A DNA stretch of 64,000 nucleotides from Cytospora piceicola. Its lineage: Eukaryota > Ascomycota > Sordariomycetes > Diaporthales > Cytosporaceae. Where the stretch lies: NCBI GenBank assembly GCA_023375675.1, contig JALQBC010000013.1, positions 186,001 to 250,000 of the forward strand, read 5' to 3'. Every line of letters begins with the position of its first letter. Positions within the stretch are counted from its first letter, which is position 1. A program made the position numbers and the translations under genes. Positions 45,578-57,277 of this stretch are shown here, piece after piece. The notes beneath the pieces are model-generated. The model was not told the origin of the DNA, made no database searches, and saw only the letters and a list, made by a program, of their open reading frames with translations.

Positions 45578-47369
45578 ATGGCCTTACCACAGAGCTTAGG
45601 AGTCCACAGTGTAGGCGACATTGATGAGTCTCAAGTGCCTGGCACAGTCCAGCTCGTGGACCTCGACGACCACATTGCAACTCGACATGCGAGTGGCCAC
45701 AAAGACATCATTCTCATCCCGACACCTTCAGCCGATCCTGAAGACCCTTTGAACTGGACGCCTGCCAGGAAACGACTTGCCCTTACTTGCATCCTCATGT
45801 GAGACTTCAGACTCCTTCAGCTTGACAGGTCGCTGACTCTGTTCTGCAGGTATACATGGTTCAATGGCATGGCACTGTCCGTGGTATATAGTGTCTTGAC
45901 CCCCCTGTCCACGGCTCTTGATGTGAGCGTGGCAGATTTGAATGCCGGTACCGGCTACTTCTTCCTCCTCTGTGGATGGGGTCTTCTTTTCTGGCAGCCC
46001 TTCGCATTACAGTATGGCAAGCGATTAACATACATCGTGTCACTTGTGGCCTTGGTCGTAAGTCTTCGGTTCATGATACTCCCTGTCTGGTAAGAACAAC
46101 ACACTTACTCCGGATCAGGCCATTAGCGTATGGAGTCCATATGCCAAAGGCAACGGTCAATGGATCGCAAGGAATATCGTTATAGGCTTCTTTGCAGCTC
46201 CCATCGAGGCTCTTCCAGAGACCTCCATCACTGACCTCTATTTCTCACACGAGCGAGGGACTTACATGGCCTGGTATGCATGGTTCTTATCAGGCTCGAA
46301 CTTCTTCGCACCCGTTATTACTGGCTTCATCAACGACGGGATCGGATACAAATGGTGCTTTTTCATCCAGGCGATATTCTGCGCAGCCGTATCCATCTTC
46401 TTGTTCTTCTTCCTCGAGGAGACCAACTACGACAGAAAGACAGTTGGAGTCGTCGAAGGCACCCCTATACTGTCCCAGGATGGCGACACCGAGGCCGCAG
46501 ATGTACCGAGCGAGACCAAGCCGCCCACAGAAAAGTCCATCACGGCGACAGGGTCGCCAGGCAGCGACACCGCCGCGGAGCCCAGCTTCCAGTACAAGCG
46601 CAAGACATACCGGCAGAAGCTTGCCCTATGGGACAAGCCCCGCCCTTTTATGATGCACTGGCGCGCATGGCAGATCCTCAAGTTCCTGTCATGGCCCGTC
46701 GTCTTTTACTCCGGCTTCTCCTACGGTACCTACCTGGTGTGGTTCAACATCCTGAACGCAACGGCCAGCATAATCCTCGGTGGAGCCCCGTACAACTTCA
46801 CCCCCGCTATCGTGGGCCTAAGTTACATCGCATGTATCATCGGCGTCACCGTCGCGAGCCTGTTCACCGGCGTCTTCTCGGACTGGTTCGTCATCCGCCT
46901 CGCCCGGCGCAACGGCGGCGTGTTCGAGCCCGAGCAGAGGCTCTGGCTCTTCGCCGCCGCGGCTATCATCCTGCCAGCAGGTAGTATCCTCTGGGGCGTT
47001 GGGGCTGCACATGGCGTCCACTGGTTCGGCCTGCTGTTTGCCATGTTCATGCTTGGCAGCACCAACGCCGCCGGGATCACGCTCTCGCTGGCGTACCTGG
47101 TGGACTCGTACCGTGATATCTCTGGTGATGCGCTCGCGACGTGCATCATCATCCGTAATACTATGAGCTTTGCTATTGGGTACGGCATCACGCCTTGGTT
47201 GGATGCGCTGGGGTACCAGAACTGCTTTATTAGTGTGGCCTTTGTCGGGCTGGCCATCTGTTCGGTATTCTTGGTCATGCTGAGGTTTGGTAAGTCGTTC
47301 AGGAAGCAGAAGAGGTTGCAGTATTGGCATGAGGTGCGTATTCGGATGGAGAAGGGTCTGGTACACTAA
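45578..47369 (+). CDS. MFS transporter, HOL1-like (DHA1 group)
   Basis: A 559-residue major facilitator protein of the DHA1/HOL1-like group, whose members move polyamines, cations or drugs by proton antiport. Exons 45578-45798, 45850-46057 and 46119-47369, with introns of 51 and 61 bp; all junctions restore frame. The N-terminus is hydrophilic and ends [17 protein letters not shown], the usual lead into helix 1. Motifs include [40 protein letters not shown] after helix 4, and [11 protein letters not shown] ending the first six helices. A Thr/Glu-rich cytosolic loop follows, then six further helices with [20 protein letters not shown] pair of GATA motifs upstream suggests nutrient control. Substrate not determined. 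Confidence 0.92.
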
Positions 47370-48309
47370 GCTTGGTTTCGGGTCTCGACGAGAATGTCGC
47401 CGTGGCTGGGATTTCTTCTTCGGTTCCATCCGCGTCCTACCAAGCCCCTTTTGTTGTTGGCAGAACTCCTCCGGCCTCAGACTATGTATACCGCAACATA
47501 CTATTATTTAGCCCTCGCTATCCCTGGTTGTCAGTAGGGTGGTATCATGGATGACCACCAAGCACATTGGCTTCACATCTGCATGCGAATCTCCCAGGGA
47601 TATACCAGAGAACTTTAACGCGACTCATATACTGGCTATTCCATGCTAAGGGTTACAGAAGGCTTGAGTAGGTCGAAAGTGCCGTGCTAATCACCACCGC
47701 ACGCGTACTTCGTCCCAATGGGAGCTCTGCTTAGTTGTTATCTGTTCCATAAATTCTATTTTCACCCAGGTGCCGTGATTTTGAACTGCCATAAGAGGGT
47801 GTCGGCTTCATCGTCCTGAGAGTAGAATATGTGGACAGGATGGTCCATAGCTACCTTGAATTACATATTATGACTGACAAGACTTGAGACTACTCCACAA
47901 CACCAGCGGCTTCTAGCCCAGTCCAAGCACTGATCTACAGTTAGAAGTTGCAGTATGTGGGTACGACACAGCATGTGCCACCTGGGCATGTGCAAGCAGA
48001 TAGGCGAGCTTGACCTCTGTGATTCGTTGGTAGAAAATAGCGAGCTGCTTGATGGAAGGGGAGGGGAAAGAAGGGTCGAAATATGGAATTGAAGTTACTG
48101 TCAAAAGGAGGTATCTGGACAATTTTATATCTCAATATATATATATATATATTAACCAAATCAGGGAATTTGGAATTGAGGTGCCTTTGGAAAGTCTACA
48201 CAATTTAGTACAGAGTTTGACGAGTAGAGTGAGTTGATTTGGGCAGCTGATGGTGTGACAGCATTGTGCCGAGATAGACTCCAACCTTGGAACCAAGTAC
48301 CTTATAGCT
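47370..48309. other. Intergenic region, no supported gene
   Basis: 3' flank of the MFS gene followed by AT-rich DNA that includes an AT microsatellite at 48135-48152. No gene is supported. Confidence 0.6.
48135..48152. repeat. AT dinucleotide microsatellite
   Basis: Nine AT units in AT-rich intergenic DNA just before the decayed gene. Confidence 0.95.
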
Positions 48310-49371
48310 AACACCTCCCAAGCGATATAATCCTGCCTGTACGACAGGATGCATATCGAGACGGGCATCGTATTGCCCTCCATTGGGAAGAGGAACGATG
48401 GTGCCATCTCGGACTACATGTCTGGCAAGCAATTCCGGCCTTTCGGCTACATGTTTGATGAGGAGAACTTCCGCATGGCTACGAGGGAAACTGTCCACAG
48501 ATCACGATTTACGACTCCTGATCCAGATCCCCAACGTCGCCATGCTTGGGGGCTCCCCGAATCCTGAAATTTAGACGGTTGACCCACGGGAGTACCACAA
48601 TCGTGAAACTGGTGACATCGCGGAGCTGGATCACAACACTGATCGCTTGGGAGATTGATATTTGTCCTTCAATTTCATTCTTGCAGCATCGAGCTGCTTT
48701 GAGTGTCTCCTTCACAGCTGTACACTCCCGCTTCCTCCATCTTTTTAGACATGTAATTAGACCAAGTCGAATTTCGCTGACAAGAACGACGAGTTGAATT
48801 CCGAGCATGGGTCTTCCGCCCTGAGAACGGTAAGCCGACCTCCGCGACAGAACCTCGAATATTATGTATGTTCGACTGGCCTGGTGTCTTGTGGGAGTGG
48901 CCAATATGGCGCGACAGCCCAGAGCTCGCCAATACCTTCAGCGGCCTCCTCGAATTCAACAAACAAGTACTACGGCTGGCAAGGCGGCCCTGCTCAACAT
49001 GCACAGCTTCGCGCGGGACCACGCCAGCAGCGTCCAACGCCGACAAGACACCAGCAGCACACCACACTTACACGAGAAGTCCGCTTTCCTCGGAGCAACT
49101 TTTGGGGACGGAAGCCGATGCTAAGAAGTTCTGGCCGTCGTACGAGGATCAAGAGGAAGCATACCTCTCTACGGCGGAGGAGATGGCGTTGCCCGTCGCG
49201 TACGTGGCGACGGATAATCTCAGCGAGGCGCGGAAGTATGCCTCGGCTGCGCAGGAGAAGCTGGGGATGGCGGTCCTGACCAAGGCAGACCTGCTCGACG
49301 GGGCCGATGCTGACAAGACGGCATCCCTGAGCTGAGATCAGATGGGATGCGAGGTGGCCATAAGGGTTTAG
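48310..49371 (+). pseudogene. Decayed gene, possibly an O-fucosyltransferase-like glycosyltransferase
   Basis: Several coding-like pieces occur in order on the plus strand but in different frames. The first (48310-48495) reads NTSQAI, then a TAA stop, then HIETGIVLPSIGKRNDG and QFRPFGYMFDEENF. The next, NCPQITIYDS, is in another frame and runs into a stop. A third piece, LIQIPNVAMLGGSPNPEI, follows. The last (48868-49335) contains DWPGVLWEWPIW, KKFWPSYEDQEEAY and LPVAYVATDNLSEARKYASA, and ends at TGA, after which the frame continues DQMGCEVAIRV. A Trp codon changed to TGA would explain that break. The blocks resemble fungal O-fucosyltransferase-like proteins, but I hold that family call loosely. 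Introns could explain some but not all of the breaks. AT-rich flanks fit a relic. Confidence 0.5.
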
Positions 49372-51148
49372 TGCCTTTGGACTCTCAATCTTCCCTTCTC
49401 CGCAAGTTATCTCATCCGAAAATGTTTTCTAGCCCGCACGCTTCTTTAAACCTAAATATAATATTGGCTAAAGGCGAAAAGCTCAGTTTATGGCAATTGT
49501 CCTATTTGTGTTCCTACCAGTAGCATTATATTGTAGTGACTCCATTCGTGGTATAATATTGTGGCTTGAAGTACGGTAGTGATCCTAGTCCTCTCCTCCC
49601 ATATTTGAGCCAATCTACATACCTAAGTACTTATGTAAGGATGATGCCTTTCTGAGCAAAGAGGCTTCCAAGGCTCGCAAGATAATGAAAAGATAGATCA
49701 CCCAATATGATAGACGATCCGACTCTTGTGAGTTTATACGTACGAACAAGATATATGGTAGCATTCGAATTTGCACACCATAGGGAGCTGAGAACAACGT
49801 CTCGAGGCAGCCTTGACGCAGGGACACGAACATGGAGTCACATCATTGGATTTCACGCACGTCTGGTTGTATTCGATAAACACGATGCGTGGCAGGACAA
49901 GACCGCACATTCAAATCACTGCGCACCGGGATTCCCGTTTGAGAAAGAGACGATGTTGCGAACTCGCACAAGTCTTTCTGTTCAATTCTAGCCTCTTGCT
50001 GTCTGACATCACCATTTATGGCCTGCGCGAGTACCCCGAGATGGTATTCTTCACACTATTGAAGCGAGTTTGTACCTGTGTACACCGACCAGGACCAGTA
50101 TTCCGAGGTAATAATGAAAACTAGTTCCCTGGAGGCTACATACCTACTTAGGTAGGTGGCCTCGTTGATCGCTGTCCCAGGATCAAGTGAACAGGCCTTG
50201 TCTCGGTTTCTTGACAGAAACCTACCTACAATCTCGGAACTTCAAGTAGATTCCTTGCACCACAAAAGGATACAGCCGGCTCTAGGCCGAAGACTAGACT
50301 CACAACAGACTACTGCAACTCCAGGGTAACAAGCAGGTTCCATTGACAAGAGTCCGTATACCAAAATATATCACTATCACACACACTCCCCGTGCCGGGT
50401 CTTCCAATGGAAGAGGAGTATAGGAATAAGCATTGATCGATTCTCTGGCAAAACGGCCGTGAAGGAGTTGTTATCTGTGTTCGTTTTCTGATCAACTCGA
50501 AACATTCATGACTGCCACCTCCTCGGCTTCTACACATAGGCATCGGAGTGTTACGCATTCTTGGTTCACATGTTATGGAACAACACCGTTAATTACTAAT
50601 TGTCGAAGTTTCTAGATGTCAAGGCTATTATTCGGCTAAACGTCTTCGTTGCTGTACACAGCGTCGTTGATCTCAGTGGGGACACGCAACAGATACCCTT
50701 TTTGGGGGCGCGGATAGAGCCACTCGCCACCGAATACAGTAGCATCGTACAGTCGCAATGATAATTTTTCCGATGTCGAGGACCTGAAGTGGGTACTTGT
50801 TTTGGCAATGCAAAGTGCGATTCAGGGTGATACTGTCACCTGCAGCTGCCTTTTTGAGAAGCGGCTGTCCGAGCTACACGCTCAGCGTCTATGCTGTAGA
50901 TCCGGCTGTTAATTCCGAGCTGGGACGAAATGATCTCCCACCGATCGGATCTCTTGTCTCAGTACCAGACTCAACATAAGCTGTGCCTGAACCAGACGAA
51001 GCCTAATCTGCGCCTCACTTTGTAGCCAAGCACGATATATTCTTCGTCTGCGATTTGGATAAGACATGTTGGTGTCTGTCTCCCATAGAATATTTCACGT
51101 GCGTCAGCCTGGCTGTTTTAGATCACGGTGTATATATGTGTGTATATA

Positions 51149-51152
<4 letters not shown>

Positions 51153-51182
<30 letters not shown>
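51153..51182. repeat. TG dinucleotide microsatellite
   Basis: Fifteen TG units, preceded by TATATATG-type sequence. Confidence 0.95.
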
Positions 51183-51183
<1 letters not shown>

Positions 51184-52969
51184 CTTATTCGGATATTCGG
51201 ATACCTCGGTACCATATCCTGATACATACACAGGTATTCATCTCCGGCGGCTGTTACTCGGAACACCCTCGGGACACTTACTCCATGTACTGGGTATTCG
51301 TATCATACTTAGTACGCAGCTTGCATAGGCCTGGGTCGGCGAAAGGGTGTGTTGTAGTCGCAGCCGTCCAGGGCGGCAAATGGGATATGACACGAGACTG
51401 CATGGTGGAGGGTGACAATCCTTCTAGTGGGCTTCCTTGTTGATTCTGTGCAGTTCACATCGACCAAACTTCAGATTTGGGCCTTGGCGATCGAATGCCC
51501 CGAAGGCATATCCTTCTTCAAAGTTCCCATTGTCAATGGGCTCGACACGGCTTGTTGACCTCCTCTGCTTGAGTCTCTGATAGCTATGATCTTGGAGAGG
51601 GGAAAGCACTGTTACGGACATCGGATGAGCCCCGCACTTTTGGTTGCCATATTTTTTTTACTTGCATCTAGAGGTATACATAGTATGTCTCTCGGTCGTG
51701 AAAACAGACTCTTGTCAGACCATAGATGGAACCCCCACACAGCTGTGGGTGGCTAACCTTGACTTCACTACCGTTATCTTGCCGGCCCACTCTTACACGT
51801 CTAACCTACTTAGGTAGGCTCATCTCGAATTAGCCTCGCGATATCGAAGTCAGGTCATGAGTTAGTTTTAACACCATGCAGCAGCGGCACTTCGCGTGTT
51901 GCCCTGAGACCGCACGTCGGCCGTACTTCTTCTTCTGGCAGAGTGGGTGTTGATTGGACCCCCTTTCGTGCATCTGAGCCATTGGACGCCCTCCCCATCA
52001 ACGGCCCGCATTGCACACCTTAGCTTCATGTACCATATTATGGGGTAAAGGTGCCGGGATTCTCGATGATCACTTCCCGATGCCGATTCGACTTTGCCGG
52101 TGGCTTAAGTAACGACACAGCGGCCAGTGTGTATGTGTGTTCAGCACGAGACCCATTTCATCCGGTCTTCACGATCTACTGTAAATCCTCCCCATCTGAA
52201 GGAAAACCTTGAAGCAGATCACCATGGGCTCAACCTTTGACCACTGTGACCACGTGGAAAGAAGCGGACTTCGTGAGGATTTGCCTAGGTACGGATACTG
52301 AGCCAGGACCCTTCTTGCGGCCGGCCACATCCCCAGATCGTCCGGACAAGATGGAGACTCCGGCTGGGGAGCGGGTAGGGAGAGGGTATTATTATGTTAG
52401 CAAGGGGCTACATGGTGCTCAAGGCACCATGAGGCCATGGCCCATCGTGGGCGACAGCTGAGGTGGGTTCCCAAAAGTTTGCCCACCCTGTAATAACGTA
52501 CATAGGTCAGTTTCATTGGGTATGGTCAGCTCATAGGACAACGTTGATGCGACACAAACCCATATACCATGCAGTTTCTCCTCTTCAGTATGCGGTGCGT
52601 ATGGAGCCGTACACAACCTCTAGATTACACCACATTCTCTTCGATCGCTCTCATCCTGGGAGCCGCAGCTCGTGGGTGGCGAGCGGGTGGCCGGAGCGGA
52701 TGAGACTGTGGAATACATACTAGCTGAGGTCTGTCCCTCATGAATTCCCAATATCATTCTCAAGACCCCATCAACACCCCGGAGATACTATGCAATAGGA
52801 AGGTGAGAGGGTTTCTTATCTCTCCATTGTCAACTAGTCCTCACACGATGTCACAACAAGTTGCGGTACGGTCTTCCAGCTACGGCACGCGTCCGAGGCT
52901 GTCGTCGTATCTTGCGGATATACGGCTGTCCTACAACCTCCATGGAGTTTTCACTCGTGATGGCATGAG

Positions 52970-52975
52970 TATAAA
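52970..52975 (+). promoter_or_regulatory. TATA box of the glutamic protease gene
   Basis: TATAAA stands 135 bp before the start codon and is followed by a pyrimidine-rich leader (TCTTCCTTCGTCTCC). This is the arrangement expected for a strongly expressed fungal gene. Confidence 0.5.
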
Positions 52976-53104
52976 GGGTTCATCTTCCTTCGTCTCCTCT
53001 CGTCAAGTCATCTACAGCATCAGCACTCCAGTCAAGCATCGCAAGCCACCTCAGTCCCTTCCAACCAGCATCATCGCCTCACTTTCCCCCATCACTCAGT
53101 CAAA

Positions 53105-54009
53105 ATGAAGTTCGCCTCCACTGTCCTCTTCTTCGTCGAGGCCGCCATGGCCGCTCGTCTCACTGAGCACCGCCGTGCCAGCCACGCCAAGCGTGCGAAC
53201 GAGCGCATGAGCCACCCCAAGATCGCCGGCAGCCTCCCCAGCAAGATCGTGAACCAGACCAACGTCGAGTACTCCACGAACTGGGCCGGTGCTGTCATCA
53301 TCAGCTCCGACGTCACTGAGGTCACGGCCCTCATCACCGTCCCCACTCCCTCGAAGCCATCTGGTGGCTCTTCCCGCAGCGAGTACTGTGCCAGCGCGTG
53401 GGTCGGCATTGATGGTGACACCTGCGGCAGTGCCATTCTCCAGACTGGTATCGACATGTGCTACGAGGGCGGCTCGACTTCCTTCGACGCCTGGTATGAG
53501 TGGTACCCTGGTGAGTAATATCGTCCATGCTCCCCTTTGCGTTTCCTATGCTGATCCGTCTGCCCAGACTACTCTTACGACTTCAGCCTGAGTGTTGCTG
53601 CTGGCGATGTCATCAAGATGACCGTGACCGCGACCTCGGAGTCCGCCGGAAGCGCCGTCATTGAGAACCAGACTACTGGAAAGACCGTCACCAAGACCTT
53701 CAACGGCAACGTTGAGGGTGACCTGTGCCTCGAGAACGCCGAGTGGATCGTGGAGGACGTGAGTTTGCCAATCATTTCAACATCTCTGAACCCGAATTTG
53801 ATGCTAACGACTTTGTCCAGTTCGAGGAGGGTGACTCCCTGATCGCCTTTGCTGACTTCGGCACCGTCACTTTCCGCGACGCTACCGCCAAGGTTGGCGG
53901 CTCGACTGTCACCCCTGCGAGCGCCGACATTCTGGACATCGAGCAGGACGGCTCTGTTCTGACCTCTTGCTCTGCCTCCGGCGAGACTGTCACTTGCAGA
54001 TACGAGTAA
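53105..54009 (+). CDS. Secreted glutamic endopeptidase (eqolisin, peptidase family G1)
   Basis: An acid-active secreted protease of family G1, a fold with a Gln/Glu catalytic dyad. Exons 53105-53510, 53568-53758 and 53821-54009, with introns of 57 and 62 bp, give 261 residues, normal for the precursor. A signal peptide (MKFASTVLFFVEAAMAA) is followed by a basic propeptide up to about residue 53. The mature domain starts near VEYSTNWAGAV. The expected catalytic residues are Gln113 in GSAILQTG and Glu194 in NAEWIVED, spaced as in scytalidoglutamic peptidase. The Cys residues in SEYCASAWVGIDGDTC and DMCYEGG could form disulfides. A TATA box lies 135 bp upstream. Likely role: extracellular protein breakdown at low pH. 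Convergent with the carrier gene. Confidence 0.95.
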
Positions 54010-54468
54010 GCCTCGTCATGACACGATGCCGATGAGCAAATGTGCAATGGGCGATGATGCGAAAAGGGGGGATTCGGCTGTGATGTCGGACCTTTTGGAG
54101 GCCGCAATGGGAGGGATTTTGCTCAGTTTCGCGATCTCTTAAAATTGACGGAGGGATGCTTTGCTTTTTGTATATTTCGATTCTAAAATTTCTTCTGATC
54201 GATCAGTTCAATATATACCATGACGTCTACACTTGGCCCTCGACTGGAATCAGACTTGAATTGTCATGATGCGTCCCGAAGTCCATCCTGCTGGACTGAG
54301 GCCGCCTACGTACCAATTTGTGGTTGCGTATGAGATAGTGAGAGTAATGGGCATAGCTGTGGAAAGAGAGGTATCATATATATGCATGTCTAGAGAGAAG
54401 AGGATGGTATCTTAACGTACAAGCAAATGACCCCTTATGCGCCATGCCTTCTATATGCTGAAATTTGT
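54010..54468. other. Convergent 3' intergenic region
   Basis: Between the stop codons of the protease and the carrier-like gene; probably the two 3' untranslated regions. No gene seen. Confidence 0.65.
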
Positions 54469-55842
54469 CTAGGTGAGCAGAATATCGTAGCCGTCCTTGT
54501 TGATCCTGGCTGGTTCTCCACCGAGTCCATACTTCCGCCTAACCAATTCAAAAATGACCAACCCAGCACTCGTGCTGGGGACTTGTCTTAATGTACTCCA
54601 CCAAAAGCCCTTGAACAGCCACCTCCTCAACGCATTGAGGCCGTTGCCCTCCTGCGCCTTGCTATCGGAGAGACACTTCTGTAAAGTCTCTTGGTATGCG
54701 TGGTAATACGCCCTAAACATTCTCCACCGCAGCTCCTTCTTCGGTGCCTTTGAGTCCTGGTATTTTCGAATCTTGCGCGATTGAGCGTCGAGATACTCAA
54801 GGTGTTCCCAGTGTTCCATTTGAATATGCGTCAAAGGATGTATGACGAGCTGCTGGGCGACCGACGCGCCGATCCCAGCCAGCAGCAGGAAGCCTGGCTC
54901 GATGGCGTAGTGAGGCTGGATGGTCTTCAGAGGATGCGCCTCATCTGAAGGCCGCCGGCGGGAGAGGTTGTTGACCACGTCGTCACTCAGCTCGCCATAG
55001 TACCAGGCCACGAAGGAATAATACGACTGTGCCTTGACGTACTCGAAGGTGCTGAAAAATATGCCGCTCCCCAAGCTGTCTTTGGCAAAGGAGAGACCCC
55101 AGCCGGCAAAAATCCCCCTCATCCCGATTTCGCGCAACTTGGCATAGCTGAATGACCACATACTCTGCGGCCGGCCCTTGGCATCGTTGATGATCTCAGG
55201 GCCCTTTCCTCCCCTCTCGAAACGAACCTGAATGGCGTCCAGCGGCGCGGCAACAACGCTTTGAAGTGAGCCGGCAAGTATACCGGCCGTGAAAGTCTCT
55301 CCCAGCGATGGTGGTGGGTAAACACGTTTCGAGGCTTTGCCGCTGTCCTCGTGGAGATGGCCCAGGATCTGGAGATAACTGGTGTACAGGACAGCACCGA
55401 CGCCCACATTGGCGAAGAGTGGGGGGAGAACTTGGTCCGGGATGATGCGCCAGCCGTAATACTTCACAGCATGGGCAAGGACACCGGGGGTGGAACGCCG
55501 CCCTATGGAGCGCACCCATTGCCACCACGTCTGCTTCACGGCCTTCCCATCGCCGTTAATGCCGTTGCCGCCGGCGAGGTGCGGGAGGTAGCTGTGGTTC
55601 TGCTGCTGCAGATTTCGCGCGTAGGCCAGGTAGTCTACGCGGGTACGAAAGAATGCCTTGACTGGTGCACGAAAGTAGAAGGCGATAGCCTGGGCGGTGA
55701 AAGCGCGCACACCGGCGGCGGTTGCCGCAGTTGCGGCGTTGGAGCGCGTGTCCCGGTCTGAAGAGTCGGGCGGGACAACGGGCAAGACGCCATGGTCGAA
55801 GGGGAAGTCGCCAGCAGGACGGCCGGGATTGCTGGGGTTCAT
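54469..55842 (-). CDS. Mitochondrial-carrier-like membrane protein
   Basis: A single-exon protein of 457 residues with mitochondrial carrier repeats, longer than the usual 300. The clearest signature is GSLQSVVAAPLDAIQVRFE, which matches the P-x-D-x-x-x-x-R motif at the end of an odd helix; a second, weaker one is QQLVIHPLTHIQMEH. Between them are GMRGIFAGWGLSFAKDSLGS and FFSTFEYVKAQ, as in carrier repeats. The N-terminal 50 residues are Pro/Ser/Ala rich, and the first repeat is degenerate (FRAPVKAFFRTRVDY). It may be a divergent carrier or an outer-membrane relative; no substrate is indicated. I use the ATG at 55842; an upstream ATG at 55856 opens a 5-codon frame whose TGA overlaps this start. 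Confidence 0.85.
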   Translation of the reverse strand: MNPSNPGRPAGDFPFDHGVLPVVPPDSSDRDTRSNAATAATAAGVRAFTAQAIAFYFRAPVKAFFRTRVDYLAYARNLQQQNHSYLPHLAGGNGINGDGKAVKQTWWQWVRSIGRRSTPGVLAHAVKYYGWRIIPDQVLPPLFANVGVGAVLYTSYLQILGHLHEDSGKASKRVYPPPSLGETFTAGILAGSLQSVVAAPLDAIQVRFERGGKGPEIINDAKGRPQSMWSFSYAKLREIGMRGIFAGWGLSFAKDSLGSGIFFSTFEYVKAQSYYSFVAWYYGELSDDVVNNLSRRRPSDEAHPLKTIQPHYAIEPGFLLLAGIGASVAQQLVIHPLTHIQMEHWEHLEYLDAQSRKIRKYQDSKAPKKELRWRMFRAYYHAYQETLQKCLSDSKAQEGNGLNALRRWLFKGFWWSTLRQVPSTSAGLVIFELVRRKYGLGGEPARINKDGYDILLT

Positions 55843-55856
55843 CGTCGACAAGGCAT
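55839..55856 (-). promoter_or_regulatory. Upstream mini-ORF overlapping the carrier start (ATGA)
   Basis: An ATG 14 nt before the main start encodes MPCRR and stops at a TGA that shares two bases with the main ATG. If it is inside the mRNA leader it could lower translation or work by reinitiation. Transcript start unknown. Confidence 0.4.
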
Positions 55857-57277
55857 TTCAACAGCGACTGCACCAAGACTGCCAATAGTGCTTCCGGGCC
55901 GTGTAAGTGCGCGGTTGGGTGATGTTGTAGGGGGGGTGGGAATTGATTGTCGGAAAGACCAGAAGTTCCTGTCAGCCGGCGGAAAACCGGTTCGAAGCTG
56001 CCGACGGTGGAGAACTGTAGTTAACGCCAGCTGGCACTGGCTGGCCGGATGAAATTGGACACCTGGCAAAGACCTCATCTTTCATTCATACTCCAAGTAC
56101 TTGAAGCCAACAACCTGTGACTCTCAACAGCCAAGTAGCTGATCCCGATGGCATGACAGTCAATACAATAACCAAACTTATGACCTCCATGCCAAGGTTC
56201 CCTGGTTTGTATCACTAGCAGCTAGTCGCTGTTGGGAAACCCTTCGCGTTTTGGCTCTCTAGCATCGAATCCATTCAAGGCCTGGCGCTGGTGCTGGCGC
56301 TGCCGCTGGCGAGTTGTCCGCCTAATCGTTGCGGCCAGAAATATCTTGCACATTGGCTCGATCGAACTTATCCTGGGTCTCCCGATTAATTGATCTTGGT
56401 CAAAATCATATAGAGACAGCGTCATTTGAATTGTCCGCCTTCCTTCATTTTTGTATTCGGGACGCCTGATGCCTCATACATTAACGCGGGATTGAGGTGC
56501 CATAAGGCATTGAGCTGCAGTCCGATGCAGGGCCTGCTGCCACAGTAGCTCCATATCAACTGGCCATGAACTGTTGTTCAATAGTAGAGGTCGAAGAAGA
56601 GGAAGAAGTATTTTATCATCATTGATTGATCAACGATAGTAACTCTTCGAGGGTATCCCCGTTGCTTCGGAGTGGTTGTGTAAGAGGTTGGTTATTTTGG
56701 TGGGACCTGTTGCAACTTTCCCAACCCGGAAACTATATGGCAGACGCAACTACATAGTCATCGCGTTTGCAAAGACTCCATTCCATCGCTATTACAGCAC
56801 ATGACAAAAAGTTTCTCCAAATTGCCAGTAGAAATCGTGAAGTCCCCAAATGCGATTTTGGTCTCCCTTTGTACGTCATCGCGACGTGCTATGGCGTTTG
56901 TACTACGACGGAACAAGCGCTCCGCGCCAATGTCATGAGTGGCAAAAGGTACCGTGTAAGTACCCCAAACCAGCTTTCAAACATCGTCAGGGTACGGATC
57001 GCGTACCTGCGTCATTGGAGCGCCTGGATTTACTAGGTACACAGCTCTTTCTTGCCTCAGCCGTCCATGAAGTGAAAGAGTGACGCTGACGATCGTCGCT
57101 ACCTTTCACCCTTATTTAAACTCACCAGCCCGTTTACTGACCAACTACTCTGATCACGAACTCCATCTCTACTTCACATCAATCATCTACCTTACACATA
57201 CACCTCTACTTCAACTACCCTTCCCCACACCAACACCAAAGAACCATATCCCTCTCACCACTACACACTTCGCAACT
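55857..57277. other. Divergent intergenic region
   Basis: Shared upstream region of the carrier-like gene and the mitochondrial helical protein. The last 200 bp before 57278 is rich in C, T and A (TTACACATACACCTC), a typical fungal leader. No gene supported. Confidence 0.6.

Larger units (their letters stand above)
49372..53104. other. 3.7-kb gap without a supported gene
   Basis: No gene was recognised. It contains ACCTAGGT-type motifs (near 49620, 50145 and 51803), a TG microsatellite at 51153-51182 and, at the right end, the promoter of the protease gene. Frames of 60-125 codons show no domain. Confidence 0.6.
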
